A DNA stretch of 64,000 nt, from NCBI RefSeq assembly GCF_001592225.1, contig NZ_BCWN01000004.1, positions 1-64,000 on the forward strand, written 5' to 3'. The notes beneath the pieces are model-generated. The model had not been told where the DNA came from and ran no database searches. It was given only the letters and a program-made list of their open reading frames with translations. The stretch comes from Castellaniella caeni NBRC 101664. Lineage in GTDB: Bacteria; Pseudomonadota; Gammaproteobacteria; Burkholderiales; Burkholderiaceae_B. Of this stretch, positions 20,456-28,588 are shown piece after piece. The position numbers were made by a program, and so were the translations under genes. Within the stretch, counting starts at the first letter, position 1. Each line of letters starts with the position of its first letter.

Positions 20456-21397
20456 CTACACACCCTGGCGCCCCAGCAGCAGGAATTCCATCAGCGCCTT
20501 TTGCACGTGCAGGCGGTTTTCGGCTTCGTCCCAGACCACGCTTTGCGGCCCGTCGATGACCTCGCCCGTGACTTCCTCGCCCCGGTGGGCTGGCAGGCAG
20601 TGCATGAAGAGCGCGTCGGGCTGTGCTGCCGCCATCATGCGCGCATCGACGCACCAGTCGGCGAAGGCCAGGCGGCGTGCCTCGTTTTCGGATTCGTAGC
20701 CCATGCTGGTCCAGACGTCGGTCGTGACCAGGTGCGCGCCTTTGCAGGCTTCGAGAGGATCGTCGAATTCTTTGAGCACGTTGTCGGGCTGCTGCCCCAC
20801 CCGCAGAGGGTCGAGGCGATAACCCGCGGGCCCTGACACGTGCAGGGTGAAGCCCAGCATCTCGGCGGCCTGCAGCCAGGTGTAGGACATGTTGTTGGCG
20901 TCGCCGATCCAGGCTACCGTCTTGCCGCGGATGGCCCCCCGATGCTCGACGAAGGTGAGGATGTCGGCCAGGATCTGGCAGGGGTGGTATTCGTTGGTGA
21001 GGCCATTGATGACCGGCACCCGCGAATGCGCGGCAAAACGCTCGATGCGGGTTTGTTCGAAGGTGCGGATCATCACCAGATCGACCATGCGCGAAATGAC
21101 GCGCGCCGTGTCTTCGATGGGCTCGGAACGGCCCAATTGCGAGCCTTCGGTGGTGAGATAGATGACCGAGCCGCCCAGCTGGTACATGCCCGCCTCGAAC
21201 GACACCCGCGTACGCGTGCTGGCCTTTTCAAACACCATGGCCAGATTGCGGTCGTGCAGGGTGTGATGCGGCAGGTAGCGCTTGAACTTGTCTTTGATGA
21301 GGCGCGCCCGATCGATCACATAATGGATTTCGTCTTCAGAGAAATCGCGCAACTGCAAGAAATGCCGCAATGGCCCGGGAGAAGTGGCTGAAGACAT
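20456..21397 (-). CDS. argF: Ornithine carbamoyltransferase
   Basis: 313 aa. Makes citrulline from ornithine and carbamoyl phosphate in arginine synthesis. The carbamoyl-phosphate motif STRTRVSFE, HPCQILAD, and the C-terminal HCLPAHRGEEV with the reactive Cys are present. Convergent with rpsT. The same pathway continues with argG, 550 bp beyond its start on the same strand. Confidence 0.96.
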   Translation of the reverse strand: MSSATSPGPLRHFLQLRDFSEDEIHYVIDRARLIKDKFKRYLPHHTLHDRNLAMVFEKASTRTRVSFEAGMYQLGGSVIYLTTEGSQLGRSEPIEDTARVISRMVDLVMIRTFEQTRIERFAAHSRVPVINGLTNEYHPCQILADILTFVEHRGAIRGKTVAWIGDANNMSYTWLQAAEMLGFTLHVSGPAGYRLDPLRVGQQPDNVLKEFDDPLEACKGAHLVTTDVWTSMGYESENEARRLAFADWCVDARMMAAAQPDALFMHCLPAHRGEEVTGEVIDGPQSVVWDEAENRLHVQKALMEFLLLGRQGV

Positions 21398-21530
21398 GGC
21401 AAACCCTAAGTAAAGGGATCATATTACCGTGTGCTCGCGGCACGCGCAAAACGCTGATCGGATACAATGCGCGGCGTAGGGGATGATGCGCGGCTGTACC
21501 ACACGGGCGTGCCCCGTCTTTGGAAGCCAC

Positions 21531-21854
21531 ATGAGCCACCCAGTCCAGTACTTGATCATCCATGGCAAAACCCTGGAAGGCCAGAAGTTCCGCCCCAGCG
21601 ATTGGGCCGAACGCCTGGCGGGCGTCCTGTCCCAGTTCCGCCCTTCCGGCGCGCCCCAGAGCCACCTGTCCTACTCTCCTTACGCCATGCCGCGCACCAT
21701 CGAAGGCTTCCCGTGCGTGCAGATCGACCACCGCCTGCGCCAACTGGAACCCCTCGCCTGGAAGTTTGCCTGCGACTTTGCCGAAAGCAACCACCTGCAG
21801 ACCAGCGAGACCGACGCCGTCGTCGAGACGAAACCTCCCATCATCGGCCGCTGA
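21531..21854 (+). CDS. DUF3579 family protein
   Basis: 107 aa, function unknown. Start at MSHPVQYLIIHG (21531); a frame open from 21483 adds an unlikely leader. Contains GQKFRPSDWAERL and SYSPYAMP. DUF3579 genes sit beside arginine genes in several betaproteobacteria, so a link to argF/argG is possible but not shown. Confidence 0.82.
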   Translation: MSHPVQYLIIHGKTLEGQKFRPSDWAERLAGVLSQFRPSGAPQSHLSYSPYAMPRTIEGFPCVQIDHRLRQLEPLAWKFACDFAESNHLQTSETDAVVETKPPIIGR

Positions 21855-21863
21855 GCAAGATCA

Positions 21864-21895
21864 AAAAGGGCACGGAACCGGTTCCGTGCCCTTTT
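21864..21895. terminator. Bidirectional terminator between DUF3579 gene and argG
   Basis: Perfect 16-bp arms with no spacer (AAAAGGGCACGGAACC against its complement), a T run on both strands. Serves the plus-strand DUF3579 gene and the minus-strand argG. Confidence 0.88.
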
Positions 21896-21945
21896 GCTTG
21901 AAGCCCCCCCGCGCGCCTGTGGCGGCGGGCCCGCCAGCCGCGCTT

Positions 21946-23433
<1,488 letters not shown>

Positions 23434-23434
23434 C

Positions 23435-23440
23435 TAGAAT
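23435..23440 (+). promoter_or_regulatory. tRNA-Ala -10 element
   Basis: TAGAAT eleven bases before the mature tRNA 5' end, preceded by an A/T-rich spacer. No good -35 box is seen. Confidence 0.4.
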
Positions 23441-23451
23441 TCTGTGCTTTC

Positions 23452-23527
<76 letters not shown>

Positions 23528-23539
23528 AGAAAATCCAGC

Positions 23540-23577
23540 AAAAAAGCCCTTGGCACATACATGCCAAGGGCTTTTTT
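23540..23577 (+). terminator. Terminator after tRNA-Ala
   Basis: AGCCCTTGGCA and TGCCAAGGGCT, 11-bp arms around CATACA, flanked by six As and six Ts. Strong, and usable in both directions. Confidence 0.92.
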
Positions 23578-23653
23578 GCTATCACGGTCTTTTTGTCCAA
23601 TTTTTGTCCAACTCACTATAACCAGTGAGTCAGCAACAAACAGGAGAAAAGAC

Positions 23654-23896
23654 ATGGCATCTATTCGCAAGCGCGGCGAATTCCAGTGGCAGGCACGCGT
23701 CATCAGAAAGGGCGAGAAGCTCATCAGCAAGACTTTCACGACAAGACAGGCAGCAGAAGATTGGGCGACCGCGGTAGAGGCTGAAGTCACCGCAGAAGAC
23801 TTTGTGGATGTTCGCCCACTGTCAAAGTTCAAGCTTCGCGATCTTCTCGATGACATGCCGAGGGCAACCCCCTCCCGCAAAGAAAAGGCCGGGTAG
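23654..23896 (+). pseudogene. Truncated phage-type integrase, N-terminal fragment
   Basis: An 80-codon frame with AGGAG before its ATG. MASIRKRGEFQWQARVI and the Thr/Ala/Glu-rich stretch up to FKLRDLLDD match the N-terminal arm-binding domain of tyrosine integrases, but the core-binding and catalytic domains (with Arg, His and Tyr) are absent. After TPSRKEKAG the frame stops where similarity would normally continue. It begins about 127 bases after the tRNA-Ala gene, the usual place for an element integrated in a tRNA 3' end. Confidence 0.72.
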
Positions 23897-24065
23897 CCGT
23901 CAATTTCCCGCGCGTGCGCTCGCCGATCGCTTGCTCCTCGATGGACGGCATCTGTGCATCCTGCTTGTCCTCTACCGGCACGCGCACATACATCGCGCAG
24001 CACAGTGGGCGCAATACGGTGCTCTTGGCGGAGTCGGTGATTTCAGCATCCATAAACAGCATCAT
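23829..24065 (-). pseudogene. Possible serine-recombinase fragment
   Basis: A 78-codon minus-strand frame. The segment AMYVRVPVEDKQDAQM resembles the start of resolvases and invertases (YVRVS followed by DKQ), but the catalytic Ser position reads Pro and the rest of the protein is missing. It may be a dead scrap of a mobile element or a chance frame; the C-terminal part overlaps the truncated integrase on the other strand. Confidence 0.35.
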
Positions 24066-24110
24066 TCCAGAGGCCGCAGTGGACAGCCAGAGCTAGAACG
24101 AAATATGGAT

Positions 24111-24139
24111 TTGACCCCATATGACTTTGAATCCATAAT
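24111..24139 (+). promoter_or_regulatory. Promoter of the HigB-like toxin operon, within an inverted repeat
   Basis: TTGACC and CATAAT with a 17 bp spacer. The predicted transcript start, about seven bases past the -10, falls on the toxin ATG (24146), so the mRNA may be leaderless. Eight-base arms TATGGATT (24104-24111) and AATCCATA (24130-24137) flank the spacer and could be the antitoxin operator. Confidence 0.6.
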
Positions 24140-24145
24140 ACGCAC

Positions 24146-24535
24146 ATGGCTTGGATCGTTCTCTTTCATGACGCCTTTGACGCAGAGTTCAGCGACCTGA
24201 AAGAAGATCTGCAGGACGAGTTGCTGGCGCACGCACATTTGTTGGCGGAATTCGGGCCAAACCTGGGTCGACCCACGGTCGATACGCTCAAGGGGTCGCG
24301 CCACACCAACATGAAAGAGTTGCGCTTTTCCTGGAGCGGTCAGGTCTGGCGAGTGGCGTTTGCCTTCGACCCGCAGCGGCAAGCCATCTTGCTGGCAGGC
24401 GGTGACAAAGGCGGTGCGGATCAGCGCAGGTTTTACAAGCGCCTGATTCAGGTCGCTGATGAACGCTACGACGAACACGTGGGCGGCTTGGCCCAGCAGA
24501 GCAAGGAGAGCCATCATGGCAAGAAAACTCGATGA
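24146..24535 (+). CDS. RelE/HigB-like toxin of a type II toxin-antitoxin pair
   Basis: 129 aa, phage-derived Gp49/HigB-like (DUF891) family. Features: start AWIVLFHDAFDAEF, then GRPTVDTLKGSRHTNMKELRF, WRVAFAFDPQRQAILLAGGDK and RFYKRLI, which together resemble mRNA interferases that cut ribosome-bound mRNA. It precedes an XRE-type antitoxin with a 20-base overlap, the toxin-first order of HigBA modules. There is no Shine-Dalgarno and the promoter suggests a leaderless message. Confidence 0.85.
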   Translation: MAWIVLFHDAFDAEFSDLKEDLQDELLAHAHLLAEFGPNLGRPTVDTLKGSRHTNMKELRFSWSGQVWRVAFAFDPQRQAILLAGGDKGGADQRRFYKRLIQVADERYDEHVGGLAQQSKESHHGKKTR

Positions 24536-24872
24536 CGTTATGGCCGCGCTGCCCAAAGCCCGCCAGCAGCGGGTAGAAGCACGCGCCATGGAGCTCGCCA
24601 CCCTCAAAGACCTGCGCCAGGCCGTGCAGCAGACGCAGGAACAACTGGCCGCCACCTTGGGCGTGCGTCAGGACACCATTTCTCGTCTGGAAAAGCGCAG
24701 TGACATGCTGCTCTCGACGCTGCGTCACTACATTGAAAGCATGGGCGGCAAGCTCGAGCTGGTAGCGCAGTTCCCAAACCGTCCCCCTGTAGTGATAGAG
24801 CATCTGGGTGTGGATGCCACTCCTGAGCACAAGCCCGCTGGCGCTGGGCGCAGGGCCCAAGCGGCGATTTAA
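24516..24872 (+). CDS. XRE-family antitoxin (HigA-like)
   Basis: 118 aa. A helix-turn-helix near residues 45-65 (QEQLAATLGVRQDTISRLEKR), then a C-terminal region with LRHYIESMGGKLELVAQF typical of this DUF891-partner antitoxin. It should bind the toxin and repress the shared promoter. ATG at 24516 lies within the toxin 3' end after AAGGAGAG. Followed by its own terminator. Confidence 0.85.
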   Translation: MARKLDDVMAALPKARQQRVEARAMELATLKDLRQAVQQTQEQLAATLGVRQDTISRLEKRSDMLLSTLRHYIESMGGKLELVAQFPNRPPVVIEHLGVDATPEHKPAGAGRRAQAAI

Positions 24873-24945
24873 AGCCACGATTGCGGATACGTTTCCGGCA
24901 AAACGCGGACGTAGCTTCATATTCGGATTTGCTACCAATACCCAA

Positions 24946-24976
24946 AATCCCAACCCTTATCGGTTGGGATTTTTTT
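24946..24976 (+). terminator. Terminator after the HigB-like module
   Basis: AATCCCAACC and GGTTGGGATT around CTTATC, then a T run. Rest of 24977-25093 shows nothing further. Confidence 0.88.
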
Positions 24977-25093
24977 GCTCGAAACGCCAGTGCTGGCGCG
25001 GATTCGGGCATTTGCCCCCCCGTATCGAGGGCAGCAGACTGTCTGACCGGGAGATCGAACGGCCGCTGTCGAATCTCGCCATCAAGAAAAGTG

Positions 25094-25600
25094 TTACGGT
25101 GCAATGCCCGCAGCGAACTGCTGCAGGCGCTGGCCTTCGGCTCGCGCTTCGACCAGCAACTGGTTCCAGTCGTCTGGAGGATGGCCGCTTTCCAGCATCT
25201 TGCGAAACATCCGGTAGGCGTCGCCGCTGCTCTCGTAGGCACGCTTGGTGTCCTCATCATTGACCCATGCAAACACGACTACCTTGCTGGGCGCGTGGTA
25301 GCGGAAGAACAACCAGTACTGTTGGAAGAACTTCGCCCGAAACCAGTGCTTATGCTCGTCGCCCAAGGTGTTGCCTTGCCGGTACTCCTGCCGTGCCGGG
25401 TCTTGCGGGATGACGTCAAAAGCCAGCTTGGCGATTGCCGCCAGCCGCTTGCTGGCGTTCTTCTTTACATACCCGACCGGATCTTTCTGCTTGAAAGCTT
25501 CGACTTGCCGCGCCAGCGCTTCAATCTGCGCGAGGAACAGCGGATGAGCGAAAACCGTCCAGCCATGAATGACCAAAGGCGCGGGCTTGCTCACGCTCAT
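25094..25600 (-). CDS. yhaV: YhaV-type toxin (RNase)
   Basis: 168 aa. VIHGWTVFAHPLFLAQIEAL, KDPVGYVKKNASKRLAAI, FFRYHAPSKVVVFAWVNDE and KMLESGHPPDDW match E. coli YhaV, a RelE-fold ribonuclease blocked by PrlF. It overlaps the antitoxin stop in an ATGA junction. The E. coli protein is 154 aa, so this one has slightly longer ends. Confidence 0.9.
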   Translation of the reverse strand: MSVSKPAPLVIHGWTVFAHPLFLAQIEALARQVEAFKQKDPVGYVKKNASKRLAAIAKLAFDVIPQDPARQEYRQGNTLGDEHKHWFRAKFFQQYWLFFRYHAPSKVVVFAWVNDEDTKRAYESSGDAYRMFRKMLESGHPPDDWNQLLVEARAEGQRLQQFAAGIAP

Positions 25601-25926
25601 TCACCGTCTGCTGGCAGGGCGGCATCGAGATCGACTTCGATGTCGCCGGTCAAGGATTGGAGACGACGCACGAAGGTGGCGTCGATGGCCTGCAGGCGCT
25701 CCGGGTGACTGGCGATGTCACGTGCCAGGAAGCCCAAGAACTGACCAAGCACCGGGTCATCAACTTCGGCGGCATCGGCGCGTGTCAGCACAACTTCGCC
25801 GCTGGAGCGGATGATGTAATGGATCTTGTCGCGCTTGCCGAGGCGAAGAGCGCGACGCACGGTTTCCGGCACCGTGGTCTGATAGCGGTCGGTCAGGGTG
25901 GATTCGACTTCAAAGATGGCTGACAT
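25597..25926 (-). CDS. prlF: PrlF/SohA-type antitoxin
   Basis: 109 aa. N-terminal AbrB-like swapped-hairpin region (ESTLTDRYQTTVPETVRRALRLGKRDKIHYIIRS in parts) and an acidic helical C-terminus that should bind YhaV. In E. coli PrlF represses its own operon. The ATG at 25926 follows a CGGAG-like site. Two palindromes cover its promoter. Confidence 0.9.
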   Translation of the reverse strand: MSAIFEVESTLTDRYQTTVPETVRRALRLGKRDKIHYIIRSSGEVVLTRADAAEVDDPVLGQFLGFLARDIASHPERLQAIDATFVRRLQSLTGDIEVDLDAALPADGE

Positions 25927-25956
25927 GGCGCGCTCCGGTTAAGGATGGAGGATGCT

Positions 25957-26002
25957 TTGCATGATAATGCAATTTCCTTATCGTTCCAATGCAAATGCAT
26001 TG
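25957..26002 (-). promoter_or_regulatory. prlF promoter with two palindromic operators
   Basis: On the minus strand TTGGAA (25984-25989) and TATCAT (25961-25966) are 17 bp apart. The palindrome TTGCAT-GATA-ATGCAA (25957-25972) covers the -10 and CAATGCA-AA-TGCATTG (25987-26002) lies at the -35. Both share the half-site ATGCAA or TGCAT. Likely sites of PrlF(-YhaV) autorepression. Confidence 0.65.
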
Positions 26003-26183
26003 TCTTGAATTACCCAAAAATCACCTAACGCTTCAGTCGGCTTTTTTCGCCCGCCACTTTCGGCCCAGCCCCGCCAGGGCGCAAGCACATGGCAGCCCCG
26101 GGGCAAATCCACCTGGCCGACGTAGCTGCGGATTTCGTTCGCGAAAGCCTGGGCCGGCGTATCAAGGGCCCGCCCAGTCCCGA

Positions 26184-28268
26184 TCAGCTGTCCAAGGCCC
26201 GGATGGCGTGGTCAACGACCGTCTTCATGCGATCTCCAGAAAGCTGGTTATTAGCCAGCATCAACACCCGGGTCGTGTCCTGCGGAGCAATCTTTTTCTC
26301 GAATGCCGCCAGCAAGGGGCGCTGATCTTTGTTGGCGGCAGCCCGGTACAGTTCGATCCCGAGATCGACATAGCCATTGCGAAATGCGGCGGCAGCCGCG
26401 TTTTGGGCAATCATCCGGTCGGAGCCCCCGCTATACTGCACGCCCTGCCCCTTGTCCAGCGTCTGGCCGATCTGGAACATCTCACGAATCAGGGGCTCGG
26501 CCTTGGCCTGGCTGGTGGCGATCGCAGGAATTTTCAACAGCTGCGCGTCCAGGCGAAGCTTGCCCAGATCGTCGTCGGCCAAGTGCTGCTTCTGGGCGTA
26601 TTCTTTGGCGGCATCCGCATCGCCATGAGCAACCAGACCATCCAAAATCAGGCCGTAGAAGAGTCGCTTCTGTGCCGGGTTTCCCGCCCAGGCCGCAATC
26701 AGCTTGTCGATGTCGTCCATGCGCCCGGCCTGGGCCATTTCGGGAATCACAACGGTGTACGTGTTGTACAGGCCATATTGCCGACTGATGGTGTTGGCGA
26801 TGTCCAGCGTCTGTTCCGCATTCATCGTTTGCCCCGCCGCCTTCATCAGCAAGGCTCCATAGGCATCCGAAGACAGATTGCCGGCCTGGATCAGGTGGGC
26901 GGCCCCGGCATAGTCACCTTGCGCGATCAGGACGACCGCACCGGGGGCGGCAATGCTGGGGTAGTCTGGACTGTTCTCTGGCTGGCCCAGCATGCGGGCG
27001 CCATACGCCTGCCCTTTTTTCAAGGCTGCCGTCGCCAGCTGTGGCTCACCCAGCTTTTGGTGGATCAAGGCCAGCAGCGCATAGTCCCGATCAAGGCCGA
27101 TCAGCCCCACAGTCTGGTTGCTGCGCCTGACGGTAGGTGCCATGTTGTCGATCTGGCCCTCGAACGCCTGGGTGGCCGACTGATAAGCGGGTTTCACATC
27201 AGCCGACACGGCAGACAGGTAATCGTGAAGCGTGGTGTTCTCATTGAACGGCAAGCGGGTCGTGATGCCCGGCTGAAACAGGCCCAACCGGGTCGCCAGC
27301 GCGTTGATCCCCTGGTTCAGAGCCACGGCCAGGACGTCCTGGTTGGCGGTGGCTCCCATGATCTTCAAGCCGGAATCGATATCGCCACTGGCCATGATGG
27401 CTGCGGCAAGCTGCTGCTGCGTGGATGGATCGGCCCGGTAATGCAGCGTATCGGTGAAATCACGATATTTTTCCAAAGCCTTTGCGCTGTTGCCCGCGTT
27501 GGCGTAGCCCAGGGCCAGGTTCAGCGTCACCGAAGCTGTCGCGTTCTTGCCGTATTGTCCCGACTGCAAGCCCTTTTCCAGCTGGGCCATGACTTCTGGC
27601 CAGGCTGCCTGCAGCCCAGGGGTGGCCAGGATGCTCAGCAGCGAATTGACCTGCTGCTCGTCCGCGCCAGGATAAATGGCCATGAACGCATTGACCGCCG
27701 CCTTGACGTCGTCCGGGCGCTGGCATTGTCCGGCCGCCAACCCCAGCTGAATGACCTCTTTGGCGTAGGCGGGCTTGTTGATCTTCATGCCCTCCAGCGC
27801 TTTGTCGGCCGCGGCAAAGCCCTGAGAGCAGATTTGCTCAGCCGCCTGCTGCGCACTGCCCGAAGCGGCGGCCCCGCCCCGCGCTTGCGTCGGGCCGGAT
27901 GGATGATGTGAAAAGGGCCGCAGGCAGGCCGAGGTGGGGCTGGCATAGCACGGAGCACGCTCCGCCATGGCATCGCGCAGCTTGGTCAGGCCTGCCACCG
28001 AGATGCCGTCCACGCTCTGGCCCGCCGCCAGCGCCTTGCCCGTTGCCGAGTCGGCATAGTCTTTGGTGATGGCCTGCACGTCGGTGACCATCTGCTGATA
28101 GGCGGCCAGCTGCTTTTGCGGGTCGAGGTCGGTTTTTTCCTGCTGCAAAGATGCCGCGATTTTCTGCAGTGATTTCTGGGCAGCCTGTTGTGGATCGCTG
28201 CAGGCTGACAAGGTGAGCAGCAGGCCACCGGCCAGCAGACTCATTTTGGTGGTGAATGACACGTCCAT
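26184..28268 (-). CDS. Large lipoprotein of unknown function
   Basis: 694 aa. Lys-containing signal peptide and the lipobox LTLSAC predict lipidation. The mature protein is mostly helical and Ala/Gln-rich with a loose tetratricopeptide-like pattern (for example NLALGYANAGNSAKALEKY and ALLALIHQKLGEPQLATAALKKG, each in the style of a TPR). Near residues 105-140 lies a Pro/Gly/Ser/Ala linker with two Cys. ATG at 28268 has AGGAGA upstream; an earlier frame start at 28292 lacks this. I do not recognise a named family. It is divergent from prkA and follows the mobile remnant, so origin by transfer is possible. Confidence 0.7.
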   Translation of the reverse strand: MDVSFTTKMSLLAGGLLLTLSACSDPQQAAQKSLQKIAASLQQEKTDLDPQKQLAAYQQMVTDVQAITKDYADSATGKALAAGQSVDGISVAGLTKLRDAMAERAPCYASPTSACLRPFSHHPSGPTQARGGAAASGSAQQAAEQICSQGFAAADKALEGMKINKPAYAKEVIQLGLAAGQCQRPDDVKAAVNAFMAIYPGADEQQVNSLLSILATPGLQAAWPEVMAQLEKGLQSGQYGKNATASVTLNLALGYANAGNSAKALEKYRDFTDTLHYRADPSTQQQLAAAIMASGDIDSGLKIMGATANQDVLAVALNQGINALATRLGLFQPGITTRLPFNENTTLHDYLSAVSADVKPAYQSATQAFEGQIDNMAPTVRRSNQTVGLIGLDRDYALLALIHQKLGEPQLATAALKKGQAYGARMLGQPENSPDYPSIAAPGAVVLIAQGDYAGAAHLIQAGNLSSDAYGALLMKAAGQTMNAEQTLDIANTISRQYGLYNTYTVVIPEMAQAGRMDDIDKLIAAWAGNPAQKRLFYGLILDGLVAHGDADAAKEYAQKQHLADDDLGKLRLDAQLLKIPAIATSQAKAEPLIREMFQIGQTLDKGQGVQYSGGSDRMIAQNAAAAAFRNGYVDLGIELYRAAANKDQRPLLAAFEKKIAPQDTTRVLMLANNQLSGDRMKTVVDHAIRALDS

Positions 28269-28376
28269 TGCGTTCTCCTGGTGATGGAGCAACTTTGGAG
28301 TTTCCTGGCAAGACGACTGATGAAACCGTCAGGCAGCGGTTGCGGGCGCGTACCAGCTTTCCACGGCCGGATACCT

Positions 28377-28389
28377 ATGTTTCAAACAT
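28377..28389. promoter_or_regulatory. Palindrome between the orphan lipoprotein and prkA
   Basis: ATGTTT-C-AAACAT, perfect 6-bp arms around one base, in the 320 bp divergent intergenic region. No clear promoter hexamers could be fixed around it. Confidence 0.35.
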
Positions 28390-28588
28390 GGATATTTGCA
28401 ATTTCAGTGTCCTTTTTGATTCCTGACTTTGTCCTGAACGACAGGAACAACTTCAGCCGTCAAAAGATGGTCAGCGAGGTTGGACATTTCGCCGCCAAGC
28501 GACTACCGTTAAGACAGCGACTGACGTAGACCGGTTCGCAGCCAGCCTGTCTGTCGGCAGCTCGCTCAAAGCACGTCGGGAGAAAGCC

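Noticed and set aside
26089-26325. 78-codon plus-strand frame at the end of the lipoprotein gene
   Set aside because: Overlaps the lipoprotein on the opposite strand; no Shine-Dalgarno or similarity.
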